DNA from: Physcomitrium patens
Taxonomy: Eukaryota > Streptophyta > Bryopsida > Funariales > Funariaceae
Length of the DNA stretch: 64,000 nucleotides
Assembly: GCF_000002425.4 (NCBI RefSeq)
Contig: NC_037270.1
Span: 691,061 to 755,060, forward strand
Reading direction: 5' to 3'
In this document: positions 12,054-24,444 of the stretch, in pieces
How the letters are laid out: each line of letters opens with the position of its first letter
Position numbering within the stretch: the first letter of the stretch is position 1
Made by a program: the position numbers and the translations under genes
The notes under the pieces: model-generated
What the model saw: only the letters and a program-made list of their open reading frames with translations
Told to the model about the DNA's origin: nothing
Database searches by the model: none

Positions 12054-15000
12054 CTTCCACTTTGCTAATTGTCAAAGCCCTTCAAACCTAATGCCTTTGT
12101 CAACATATGATGTCTATCTTTGACCAATGCCTTTGTTAACAAATCAGCAACCATATCTTCTGTTGCACAATACTTCAAGTCAATCACTCTCATTTCAATC
12201 TTCTCTCTTATAAAGTGATGTTGAATGTCAATGTGCTTGATTTTTGAACGATGCTTTGGATTCTTTGCAAAAGCAAGGCATCCTTGATTGTTACAATTCA
12301 ATGGAGTTGCTTCCAGTTGCACAAGTCCAATGTCCTCCAAAACTTGCCTTAACCATGTTGCTTCCATTGCACCATGGCTTGCTGCCATGTATTCAGCTTC
12401 CATTGTGGACCTTGCAATTGTGGGTTGCCTCTTGCAATTCCATGAAATTGCTCCCACTCCAACAAAGAATACATAGCCCGTTGTTGACCGCCTATCATTT
12501 GCATCTGCAATCCAATCCGCATTACAATAACCACGCAAAGCAATACATTCACCTCCAAGGCACAATTTGAAGTCCAAAGTACCTTTCAAGTACCTCATGA
12601 TCCTCTTGATGGTTATCCAATCAATTGGTCATGCTTTTGACATGTATTGACTGACGACACTCACCGCATAAACAAGATCAATCCTTGTGCCAACCATTGC
12701 ATACATGAGTGACCCAATCGCTGTCTAGTATGGAACATCTTGCATTTGGCCTTCAACTTGTGCAAACTCTTCATCCGTGAGCTTCATCAACTTCAAATTG
12801 GACTCCAAAGGTGTTCCAATAGGCTTGCAATCCTCCACATTGAATCGTTTCAACACTCCTTCAATGTACTTCTTTTGGCTCATTGTGATGGTCTTGTTAC
12901 CACGATTTCTTGCAAATTCCACTCTTAAGCAATAGTGAAGCTCTCCCAAATCACTCATCTCATATTCCTTTTCTAACTTTGCCTTCAACCAATCCATCAT
13001 CTTTAAAGTATTCGTTAAGATGATTAAATCATCTACATAAAGAATAACAATCATCAAGAACTCTTTTGATTGTATCACATACATAGAATGGTCAGCCTCA
13101 CTTCTTTGGAATCCCTCATTAACAAAGAATGTGTCAATTCTTTGATACCATGTCCTTGGAGATTGCTTGAGTCCATACAAGGATTTCTTCAACTTACAAA
13201 TAAGATGTTGCTTGCCTTCTTCTACAAATCCTTGAGGTTGATCCATGTAGATGTCTTCTTCCAACTCTCCATTCAAGAAAGCCGTCTTCACAACCATTTG
13301 ATGCATCTCCAAGTCTATTGCTGCCCCAATTGCCACAATGGTTCTAATGGTGGTGAACTTAGCCACGGGAGCAAATGTCTCATTGAAATCAACACCAGCA
13401 ACTTGTGAGTATCCTTTGGCAACTAGCCTTGCCTTATATCTCACAATATCACCCATTGCATCCCTCTTGGTTCTAAACACCCACTTACAACCAATTGAAG
13501 ATCGATTTGGTGGAAGTTGACTCAATTTTCATGTTCCATTGCTCATGAGAGATTTGTACTCTTCTTCCATAGCCTCCTCCCACTTCAATGCATTCGTAGA
13601 CTTCATAGCATCACATATATTCAATGGATCAGCAAGGAGTGCAACATTTGCATGTTCTTCACTTACTTGAGGAAAGATGTGGTCTTTCCACCATTCACCA
13701 CGTTGTTTTCTTTCTCTTGTGGGATATCTCCTATCATTTGAAGAAGATTCACCTTGATGCTCTCCAACCTTCTTTTTTATTGAACCTTGTCTCTTCTCAC
13801 TCAAAGGTTGGTATTCCTCATCATCATCATCATCTTCAACTTCTTCATTGTTTGTCATACCAATTGTATACACTTTCTTCTTCTTCTTCTTCATCTTCTT
13901 TGATTCTTCATGTTGATTCAATTCTCCACTATCTTCATTGTCTTCATCTTCTTCTTCTTCTTTCGTTGTTGAAACCGAAGATGTGTCCACAAATATACCA
14001 TTACTCTCACTTGGACACATCTCCAAGTGCTCACAAGCACTTTTATGCTCCATAAATTCAACATCTTGACTTTTGATGATCTTCTTGGTATCCAAATACA
14101 TTAGCCTATATACCTTGGTACCTTCACAATATCCAAGAAACACACATTTTGTACCTTTTGCATCAAATTTGGACCGCATACAATCTGGTACCTTTGCATA
14201 AGCAATGCATCCAAAAGTCCTCATGTGTGAAACACAAGGTTTCTTCCCACTCCAAGCTTCTTGTGGAGTCATTGATGTAAGTGCATACGTATTCCTTGTA
14301 TAAACTGCATTCACCACAGCTTCCGTCCACAATTCATGACCAAGGTTCTGAGCATGAATCATATTCCTTGCCATCTCGACAATAGTTCGAGTTGCTCTTT
14401 CAGCAACTCCATTTTGTTGTGGAGTATAGGGAGTGGAAGTTCGTCTTGCAATACCATAAATCTTCAAATACTCATCAGAATGCTTTGACAAATAGTCACC
14501 TCCATTATCTGTATGCAACAACTTGATCTTGCACTCACATTGCTTCTCCACAAGTGCCTTAAATTCCTTAAACTTTGAAAAGCATTCACTCTTGGATTTA
14601 AGGATGAAAATCCACACCTTTCTTGAAAAGTCATCAATAAATGTAACAAAGTACCTTGATCCTATCATTGATGGTGTCCTCATAGGTCAACAAGCATCAG
14701 AATGTACAATTTCGAATAATTTGGTTGCACGTGTTACAATTCCACTTGGAAATTAAGCTCTTTGTTGTTTGCCTTGAATACAACCTTCACAAGTAAGATT
14801 TGTGCATGATTGACCAAGATCTAAGCCACTAACCATGGATTGGAGCTCCTTCATACTTTTAGCAATCAAATGACTAAGGCGTCGATGCCAAATGCCAAAC
14901 TTATCTTGATCTTGTGGAAATTCAGCAAATGCTGCCACTTCAACTCCATTCCCCTTCTTACAATTTATGAAGTAGAGATTGCCATCTCTAAAGCCTTTCA

Positions 15001-15886
15001 AAAGATTATCTCCACCGATTGTCTTCACAAAGCATCCATTCATATCAAATTGCACCTTACAACCATGAGAAATAAGTTTATTCATCGAAAGAAGGTTTTT
15101 CTTCATCTTTGGCACGTGTAACACTTCTTTCAATCTGATCTTCTTCATTTGATTCTTCACAACAATCTCGACCACAATTGAGCCAATTCCAATGGCTTGC
15201 ACCATGCCATTATCTCCTAATCATACTTTTGTTGTTGGAATAGTCTCTTATGTGTCAAATGAACACTTATATGGAGTCATGTGCTTGGTAGTACCCGAAT
15301 CAATGATCCATTTGGACATGGCAGCCATAGACGTGCCTTCATTTGCCATGAATGCATAATCATCTCCACCAACTTCATCACATGCATTCTAAGCATTTTT
15401 TCTATCTCTTTTCCTGGCCTTATAGCAATTTCGTGCAAAATGATCCAGTTTTCGACAAATGAAGCAAGTTCTTGCATTGCTTCTCAGATTTTCACGTTGG
15501 TTGGAATAGGTACCTTTGCCTTGTCTTGAGAAGAGAGCTGAATCTTCATTTTGATGCTCCTTCTCTTTCCTTTTAGTTACTTCATGTGCAAGTCTTGATG
15601 TCACATAGTCCATTGTAAGCTCTTTCAACCTCAAAGACTCCAATGCTACAATGAGGTAGTTGTAGGACTCGGGAAGACTCATGAGTAGAGTCATGACAAT
15701 GTCACCATCCTCTAAAGGCTTGTCAACAATTGCTACTTGATTTGCAAGAGCCTTTACCTTATTAACATGTGCCTAGAGGTCTTCACCTTCTTCCATCTTA
15801 GAAGTGAAGAATTTCCTTCTTGTGAAGAGGATGTTGGACAAGTTCTTGCTCTTATATATGTTGCAAAGTGTCTTTCATGCTTCCAT
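12054..15886 (-). pseudogene. Copia B copy 1: gag C-half to RNase H
   Basis: Minus-strand Ty1/copia gag-pol in one frame with nonsense codons only. Gag (15886-15277) has zinc knuckle CFICRKLDHFARNC. Then come protease/GAG-pre-integrase (15205-14753), integrase and acidic linker (14683-13529), RT (13525-12725, YVDD near 13035) and RNase H (12598-12065). The first catalytic RT Asp is replaced by Val (codon at 13292-13294), so the RT should be dead. Stops after GKQQRA and before PMRTPSM recur in B copy 2. Its Gag N-terminus lies beyond the gypsy insertion at 26620-26887. Between 13655 and 14822 it is identical to 29889-31056. Confidence 0.94.
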
Positions 15887-17114
15887 TGTCGTATTGTAAC
15901 ACAAGTATAGTATGAAAATATAAAGAAAGAGGACTTTTATTATTGTTCAGTTACCTTGAATATTCGGAGCAACGTCCAATTCCAGTGCAAATATTGGGAG
16001 GCCAGGATCAGTCACCCCATTATAGTTAGCCAGAGCATACTGAAATGCTCTGTTCGATTCCAATAACGAGAGTCAGTAAAAAAGAAAAAAGAACCAATTC
16101 ACACAATGGGTGAGCCTGGTTCTAAGAGCCAATTGGATCCAATTTCAAGACATCCAATCGAGGTCCTCTTATCCAATATGAGACCTGAATTGGTCGAGCA
16201 ACTGAATGGAGTCCAATTACGGGAAAACCCAGGTCTTAGTACGGGCCTCAGTCAATCTGACGTGAAGGACCAATTTGATCCAATTATGGAAACATCCGAG
16301 TCTTAATACTCGACTCTTACCTAATATGAGATCTGAATTGATCAAGCAACTCAATGTTGTCCCGATTACAGGGCTCTGATTCCGTTTCAGGCTCTTCAGT
16401 CCTTTGTGTCGTTCCGGGAACGTCCTTTCGGTAAAATGATTTCTTAAAGGTAAAAATGGAAGAGAAAGCTCTGACGATGAGAGCCAGTTTCGGATCTAAG
16501 CTCTTACGGCGGGGGCCAATTTCGGATCCAAGATGGAAGATTGAAGAAATTATGAATTAAGGTTAAGAAATGAGAGGGGAGAGAAAAAGTTTTTATGGAG
16601 TTTTGAAGGATCGAAGAGCTAGCTTCATGCTTCGGGAAGGAGAAAAAAGACAGAGAATTGGATTTTTTTTTCTTCATAGGGTTTTGGGAAGACTGAGGCA
16701 ATCGTTGCTAAAGTCGATGTTGTAATGGTGAATCGAAATTTTTAATGAAGTGGATTTGATTACTCTTGACTGTTCTGTGAAATCAAGTTACGTTTTTGAT
16801 TGAAGAATTAAAAGAGTGTTAATCTAATAAGACAGTCAGTGGATACAAGATCGTGAGTATAAAGCGGTATCGAAGATTAGTAGATTGGGTTGTTTGGGGT
16901 TCTTTGTAACGTCTAGAGACCTACCGACTGGGACAAAAAGGACTTCATTGAGCAGTCGAAGGGCATCCATATAGATTTACGATGTATTCTTGCAGTTGTT
17001 TATATTCCAACAGTCAAAAATCGATAGACTGTTTGAATATTAGCGAATCTCCATACTACCTTCTATATCCAGATGTCCGGCGCATTCTCGAGCAAGAAAG
17101 CACGTAATACGACA
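15887..17114 (+). repeat. 5' LTR of gypsy G
   Basis: A 1228-bp LTR with ends TGTCGTATT...AATACGACA (9-bp inverted repeat, canonical TG...CA). A truncated direct copy is at 25739-26619 and a full inverted copy at 18377-19722. In about 215 bases aligned by eye with the 3' copy I count roughly 30 differences, so the pair is old or mismatched. Confidence 0.9.
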
Positions 17115-17118
17115 AAAG

Positions 17119-17135
17119 TGGTGAACCCGATGTGA
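17119..17135 (+). other. Primer-binding site, Trp tRNA type
   Basis: TGGTGAACCCGATGTGA begins four bases after the LTR. It is complementary to the 3' end of plant tRNA-Trp as I recall it (…CACGTCGGGTTCACCA), with one mismatch. This supports the LTR boundary and the element's orientation. Confidence 0.75.
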
Positions 17136-17154
17136 TAGCTTGAGGTAGAAGGTA

Positions 17155-18376
17155 TTGGATTTTGTTTGGTTTTATTTTTATTTAATGAAAAACGAAAATA
17201 AAAATTTTGAAGGATTTTTGGGAGGAGTTTCTGGTGGGGATTCTTTTAAAGGACAAAGTATGCATATGGATCCTTCTATTGCTAGTATGTTTCAAGCCTT
17301 CTCATTATCAATGCAGCAACAGCAAAGCAATGATCAAAAGGAAGCTTTGGCAACCAAAGCATTGCAAGCAGTAGTCAATAAAATTGATCAATTTGATGGC
17401 AGGAATATTTCAAGATATTTAAGATGTTATGTTCGTGAAATGGAATTAAATCGGATTTTTGAGAAGAAAATGGTTGAACTATTTGGACTTGCCACGATAC
17501 CGAAGATAAGAGACAATGTTACATCAATTACGGATCGATATGGGAATTCATGGGAGGTTTTCTCACATGCATTGAAAGTCGAATATTTCTTGGAAGATGC
17601 TCATCGCGTTACTAAGAAGTTGTTTCTGGAATGGATTGAACGGCCTAATAAGAATTTGTAAGCAACAAAGCTACTAAGAGATTTTGAGAGGTAGTACTCT
17701 CAATTACCGAAGGTAGAAAAATTGACATTGGAGCCGAATAAAGTTGATCTATTTCTTCAAGCTACTGATGGAGAATTATAAGGGAAATTAGAACTCCTTC
17801 TTGAAGACAAAGAAGAAGATAAAGGATTGACAATGAAGTGGAAGAACGTTGAAGATGCAGTGGGGTTGCTTATAAAAAGAGAAAAGAAGAAGGATAGGAG
17901 CAATGTTCTAAAAACAGTACAAGCACCCAAAGCTCCAATACGTACAACACCACTAACAATGCCTAGAGTTCAACCTTCGACATCCTTATCAAAGAAAGCA
18001 TATATGGAGATGGAAGAAATTATACGAGGAATGCGAGATCTTCAAATCAAATTGGCAAGACTTGAAGAGAATACTTCTACAAACAATTCGAAGAATGTTT
18101 CAAAACAAGGATGTATACAAAAATGCATTTGGTGTGATGATGCTTCACACACTAGAAAAGATTGCAATGAATTTAATAATATGATACGACAAGGAATTAT
18201 TTGCTGAAAAGATGGAAAGATAGCATTGAAAAATAGAGAGGATCTTCTTCAAACCAATTTTGGCAAGGGAAGAATGAGAGCATTGGTTCAAGATTACTTA
18301 AAAGAGCATGAAAAAGCAGCACGAGAAAGTGTAAGTTATGGTACTAGAGTAGATGACGAAATTGGTGGAAGTACTG
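17155..18376 (+). pseudogene. Gypsy G gag, N-terminal part
   Basis: Retrotransposon Gag in one frame, with stops at 17659, 17692, 17779 and 18205. A capsid-like helical region (PSIASMFQAFSLSMQQQQSN onward, then YVREMELN and WIERPNKNL) is followed by a basic/proline-rich region. A zinc knuckle CX2CX4HX4C (CIWCDDASHTRKDC) lies at 18124-18165. The reading frame continues at 19723 after an inverted LTR. I did not find an obvious start codon better than the region near 17155-17185. Confidence 0.85.
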
Positions 18377-19722
18377 TGTCATATTACGTGCTTTCCTGCT
18401 CGAGAACGCGCTAGGCGTCTGGCTATAGAAGATAGTATGGAGATTCGCCGATAGTCAAGCAGTCTATCAGTTTTTGACTGCTGGAGTATAAACGACTGCA
18501 GTAATGTACCGTAAATCTATACGGATGCTCTTCGACTACTTGTCGAAGTCTTTTTTTTTTTTTTTTTTGTCCCAGCCGATAGGTCTCTAGACGTTACAGA
18601 AAACCCCGAACAACTCAAACTGTTAATCTTCAATACCCCTTTGTACTTACGATCTTGTATCCACTGATTGTCCTGTTAGATTAATCCAATAAATTTCATT
18701 CACTTCGCATACTCAATCTTATAGACACCCCTTTAATCCTTCAATCACAGACGTAATTCGATTTTACAAAACAGTCAAGAGTATTCAAACCCACTTCATT
18801 TAAAAATCCCGATTCACCATTACATCACTGACTTCAGCAGCGATTGCCTCAGTCTTCCCAAAACTCTACGAAGAAGAAAAATCCAAATTCTATGTCTCTC
18901 CTTCCCCGACCCGAAGCATGAAGCTCCTCTCTCTAATTCCCTTGATCTTCAAAAACCTCCAATGAAAACCGAACTGATAACCTTGCAGAAGCTTGAAAAC
19001 TAGCTCCTCCCCCCCGATTCCCCGAAAAAAAAAACCTCCCTCCTCAAAACTATATCCCCCCTAATCTTATCCTCTGAATTTCTTCAATCTTCCGTCTTAG
19101 ATCTGGAATTGGCTCCCACCTCAAGCTTGGATCCGAAATTGGCTCTCGTCGTCAAGCTTTCTCCTCCGTTTTTACCTTTAAGAAATCCATTTACCGAAAA
19201 CAACGTTCCCTGAAACGGCACAGAGAACAGGACAGCCTGAAACAGAATCGAACCCCGTAATCGGGACCACATTGAGTCGCCCGACCAATTCAGGTCCTAT
19301 ATTGGGAAAGATGCCCGTAGTAACCTGGATGTTCCCGTAATTGGGTCAAATTGGTCCTCGCGTCAGATTAGCTAAGACCCATAGTAAGACCTAGATTACC
19401 CGTAATTAGACTGCATTGGGTTGACCGGCCAATTCAGGTCTCATATTGGATAAGAGGACCCGGATTGGATTATCGAAATTGGATCCAATTGGCTCCTCGA
19501 ACCCATCGTGTGAATTGGTCCTTCTCTTCCTGCTGACTCCCGTTATTGGAATCGAATGGAGCATTTCAGTATGCCCCTGTTGACTGTAACGGAGTGACTG
19601 AACCTGACCACTCAGTATTTGTACTGGAGTTGGTCGATGCTCCCAATATTCGAGGTAACTGAATATTAATAAAATTCCCCTTTCTTTTTATTTTCACTGT
19701 ATACTCGTGTTACAACATGACA
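18377..19722 (-). repeat. Inverted solo LTR of gypsy G family
   Basis: A 1346-bp full-length G-type LTR in the opposite orientation (TGTCATGTTGTAACAC at 19722, ending AATATGACA at 18377), splitting the gag gene of G. The flanks ACTG and ACGG match at three of four bases, a weak trace of a target duplication. A run of about 20 T lies near 18550. Being full length, it shows what the truncated 3' LTR has lost. Confidence 0.88.
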
Positions 19723-20717
19723 ACGGAAACTAGTGAATTTTGGGTTTCTGCCATTTCTACAATGCAAGAAGGAAAATTACCTCGAGAAGAGTTATTGAGG
19801 ACTGTAGCTATAATACGAGGTGTAACAGGTTGGGAGGATCCTGTTGAGTCTCTTTCAGTTCATGCATATATTGTTAAGAGCCAACATGAAGCTTTGATGG
19901 AAGAGAAGAGACGAGGAAATTTTGATGATACGAGAGAAGGAAATTCTTCTAAGAGGCAAACTCGAAGAGACAAGGCTCGGGAGGCAGCTTCACAAGAATT
20001 GCCTGTAAAAGATACCTCAGCATTATTGGAAGAAAAAACAAAGGAGACATAAGATAAGGGCAAATCAATTACTTATAAGCTACTTTCTGACATTGAAGCG
20101 GCAACAAATTTGAAAGGGGTATTGGAAGAACGTATATTAAACGCTAAGGTGGAATTCACATTGAAAGAAGTCTTAGGAATTGCAAAGAAGGAGTTTCATG
20201 ATGTTATCATTGACAACATTAAGTGAAAGAGGCAATTAATGGGCGAAATTAGAATGAGTCATGCTATTGATGCAAGAATATATAAAGATGAAGAAGAGGT
20301 TGATATTGGTTACAAGCAACTAACAAATGAAAAGAATAGGTATAATCAACGAGTACGTTTCGAAGATTATAGTGATAAGGAAATGGAAGCTTTGAGCCAT
20401 TATACTCAAAAGCATTGGGCAAGGGCAACTACTGATGTATTGGTGAAAGTAGGAGATATAGAAGAACCAATTGTTACTTTAGTCGACCATGGTTCTGAAA
20501 TAAATCTCATATCTAAAGATCTTTATAAGAAGCAAAAATGGCCAATTGATATGGAACATGGATGGGCAATACGAACAGCTAATAATACTCGGGGCGAATT
20601 ATATGGAGCTTGTCCAGATGTCAAAATTCAAATTAAGGATGTTGCGACGGAGCAACAATTCTTTGTTCAAGATACAACGTCTTATCCATTGATTTTAGGA
20701 CAACCTTATATTTCGGT
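19723..20717 (+). pseudogene. Gypsy G gag C-terminus and protease
   Basis: Same frame as the upstream gag. A charged Gag/linker region is followed by a retropepsin-like domain with VDHGSEINLIS at about 20482-20514 (D-H-G in place of the usual D-[ST]-G) and LILGQPYI near the end. Stops are at 20050 and 20224. The protein is cut after LGQPYI by the N-type LTR and resumes at 22049 with TATRMES. Confidence 0.85.
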
Positions 20718-22048
20718 TTTGTGTTGTGATTCGGCTACTATATGAAAATAATGTAATTATGTACTTAATATATAATTTATTAAGTAACATGGTAAGAGCC
20801 ATGTTAGTAGATTTTAGTTGGTTGTAGGATATAATTTGATTATTACTTTGAGAAGAGGTTGTTTAAAAAGGTTACTATAGAATTTTTATAACTTTGATTT
20901 CTTTTTCATAGTGGCTTTTATGATTGGTTTAGTTCATAGTGACTTCTAAATAATTAGAATCACCTTTGTTAGACATTGGTGTCCTTTGAAAACTTCTTTT
21001 GGATTTTTTAATTGGTGTCAAAAAAACTCATTGTAAAAATCTTATAAGAAAAGGGATGAAGAAGGGGGTTTTGTAGCAACAGGATTAATTAGGGCACCAA
21101 TATGGATGAATGGAGATGAAAAATAAAAATCTCCATTCCTATTGGTCAAAAATCATGACCAATGGGCTTTGAGGAGGCTGCCCGAGGCCATATTAGGGAT
21201 TAGGGTTAGTGTCTCGAGGCCATTCGAGTTTTTGAGGCTAGGGTCAGAAGGTTTAGGTTTCTGGATATGGTTTTGGTGCAAAATTTGTGTAATTTGGGGT
21301 TTATATGAAGAAGTTATAGGCGCTCAAAGTTAAGGTGTAAGTTTTCGACGTACTGTCACTCTTTTGCGCATACCGCACGCGTACGGACAGAAAACGAGAA
21401 TCGGCGACCGGATTTAAAGAGAACACTTTTTCGGCTACAGTTCGTGCATACTATTTATCGAATTCCAAGCTATTATGAAGGAGATATTGGCAGTTGAAGT
21501 CAGCGCTTGATATCTAAGGGTAGTAAGTAGCCCGAATTACTTGTGCTTGTGATTTGAGCTATATCTTAGACAATTTGATGAGGTTTTAGCTCAAAATTTT
21601 CAAGATTGAGTGTAATCTTGTTATAAAGCTTTCTATACAAGTTTTGTGTGATTTGGAGTTTGGGTTTAAGAGATATCAGGAAAATAGTTTTCGGGTGCTT
21701 GTAAGTTAGGGTTTTGTGCACCTGATAGGAATTCTTAGATGCCGAACGATCGGTAATAGATGTACAGTTAAATTTTTTTGTGGTTAAAGTTAAGTATAGC
21801 ATCTAGCTTATGTAGAAATTTGAAACAAAGTGAACGGTTCGATTAGCTTTTATGAATTTTCAAAGTCTGATGTAAAAAGGACCTTGGCGGAAAGAAATAT
21901 ATTTTGAAGAATTTTAAGATATTTTGAAATTTTATACAAAGCAAGGAGTTTGTTTTTGGGAGCTAAAGCATTATATAAAAAAGAAACCTAAACTCTCTAT
22001 AGCTAGATACCCAGTGTATTCCCAGATAGAAAATCACGCCATATGACA
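20718..22048 (+). mobile_element. Solo LTR of gypsy-like family N (copy 1)
   Basis: A 1.33-kb non-coding insertion inside the G polyprotein. It ends CACGCCATATGACA; its left end is a degraded TGTC-type terminus near 20718-20730. The flanks tcggt and acggc could be a decayed target duplication. It is homologous to 39652-40534 and 7037-8284, which lie in copia genes. The left boundary is uncertain by a few bases. Confidence 0.68.
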
Positions 22049-24444
22049 ACGGCAACACGGATGGAATCAATAATACTTGACGATGGTTCTGCTTATGCAA
22101 GGGTACGGAGCGAAGATGGGAGGAAAGCTGTAAAATTTCTAACAGTACCTCCTAACCATGAAAGGAATCGAGATAGGTTGAGGGAGAAACCATTGCCAAA
22201 GATTGTTGAAGGATTTAAGGATTTTGGGGAGGTACCACTGTAAAACGAGATTATGTAGGTACAAAAGAGGAGATACTCTCGTGACATGAAGGTGCCTTTG
22301 ATGCGAGTTTTATTCGTATATTGGAGAATGGAAATATTATGTATAAGAAAGTTGATGATTTTAAAAGAAAAGAGAGAAAAAGATTATATAATATTGAAGG
22401 AGAATTACGCAAGTTAGGTACATTGCAAGATGATGAGAGGATTTTAGGTGTTTATGAAGAAAATGGACTGGAAGATTCATTGGAATTGATTACATCTATT
22501 GGGTTGGGGGATAATGATAAGATTGTTGAGATTCATTCAAGAGAGGTTTATACCATATTTGAATCTTTTCAAGCACCAGAAGTCACTATAGAGATGAGAT
22601 ATAAAATGGCATATAAGAAGGTAAAGCCTGTTGCCAGACCATTACCAGAAGATTCTAAAGAACAAATGGGAGAAGCATCAAAAGAAGGAAGTTTAAGAGC
22701 ATCAATGAGTATTGGACATCAGTTTACTAAAGAAGCTTTTGAAGAATTGAAGATTGGTTCTGTTGGTTCTTTATTGTCGGAGGAAATTACTTGCTTCAAA
22801 AAGATGTTTGCTAAACAAGGTAGATCGTTTGCTTTCGAATCTCATGAAATTGGGTGTGTGGATCCGAATATTATAACACCTATGGTTATCTTCACTGCAC
22901 CGCATGTACCTTGGAATCTAAGACCGATTCCAGTACCGAGGGCACATTTATCTAAATTGGTGGAACTATTAAAAGAAAAGATAATGATGAAAATATTGGA
23001 ACCCTCATTTACGTCGTATTCTAGTCAATGGTTTATGATACCCAAGAAGAATGGGTCACTATGGTTTATTCAAGATATGCAACTAGTGAATGCAGTAACT
23101 GTCAGGAATGCAGGAATTGGACCTATTGTGGATGAATTTGCTGAGGCGTTTGCTGGAAGGGCGATCTATTCAATGGGTGATTTGAATTCAGGTTATGATC
23201 AATTTCAACTTGCCGAAGGAAGTAGAGATATGACAACAATGAGGACACCACTAGGATTGATTAGAATGTGTACTCTTCCTCAAGGCGCGACCAACTCAGT
23301 TGTGCATATGATAAATAGGATGAATAAGGTATTGAGAGATTTTATTCCGGAAAAGACTATGCCTTTTCTGGATGATATTCCTATAAAAGGGTGCAGAGAA
23401 GGAGACAAGGATGAAACTTTAGATACGAGGGAGTGTCGCAAATATGTTGTTGATCATATACAAGATTGTGAAAAGATTTTAATTCAACTTGGAGAAGTTC
23501 ATCTTACATTATCGGGTATGAAGTCCGTATTTGGAGTACGAGAGATTGTGATTGTTGGACATTTATGTGGATCTTACAGGAAAAAACCAGATCCGACTAA
23601 AGTTGATGCAATTGGAAGGATGAAAGAGGATTGTGATTCTTTAACAGAGGTTCGCAGGTTTTTAGGTGCATGTGTATTTTATCGAATCTGGATCCCACAT
23701 TATGCTCACATAGCGGATCCATTATATGAACTGTTACGCAAGGGTTATCGATTTAAATGGGAAGAAAGGCATATTCAGGCAATGCAAAGATTGAAGAAAT
23801 TATTGATGTCACCTCCAATATTGAAGAAGGTTGATTATAAGTGTAATAGACTAGTAATTCTTACTCTGGACGCTAGTCCAATTGCCATTGGATGGGCTGT
23901 GGATCAAGATGATTCAAATGGGAATAGATTTGCAGTTCGATTTGGGGCTAAAGTTTTAAGTATTCGTCAGCGTGCATATTTGTAAGTCAAAAGAGAACTT
24001 TGGGAAGTTGTTTCGGCTATGAATGCTGAAAAGGACTATTTGATCAGGGCAGTAGAAGTAATTGAAACAGATTGCTTACCATTGCTTGGAATGATTATTA
24101 ACTGTTCAACGCCAGATATTGCAATGTTGAGATGGATTGCTTATATTAAGTCACTAAATCCAGAATTTAAGCATATTACTGGGAAAGACAATTTAGTAGC
24201 AGACATGCTATCTCGAGCAAGATACGAGGGGGAGGATGAAATGGTTGAAGACATTGATGATGTCGGATTGAAATTCTATTCAATATCAAATCTCAACAGA
24301 GAAGACAAGCTATTTCTTGAAGAATCTTATGAAGGAAAATTATTGGATATTGGTCATTACTTGAATACCTTGACTAAGCAAGGGAATTGGTCTACAGAAA
24401 AATTCAAACAAATAAGAAAAAAAGCATATGGATTTTTACTTTGA
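22049..24444 (+). pseudogene. Gypsy G reverse transcriptase and RNase H
   Basis: Region after protease: ARVRSEDGRKAVKFL, a frameshift between 22243 and 22321, then a long open stretch 22321-23985. RT spans about 22900-23560, with D-L-N-S-G-Y-D as motif A and FLDD at 23365-23376 in place of YVDD. RNase H spans about 23850-24230 (LTLDASPIAIGWAVDQ, ETDCLPLLGMI, DNLVADMLSRARYE). Stops are at 23983-23985 and 24442-24444, with the frame unchanged across them. The sequence resembles gypsy proteins I remember from fungi and lower plants, but I cannot check this. Confidence 0.9.

Noticed and set aside
18545..18570. T-rich run as a poly(A) tail of a non-LTR element (minus strand)
   Set aside because: It lies inside the inverted G LTR with LTR sequence on both sides; no LINE or SINE features are present.
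21142..21333. Small plus-strand ORF in the N LTR as a host gene
   Set aside because: It is not kept in the other two N copies and has no recognisable domain.
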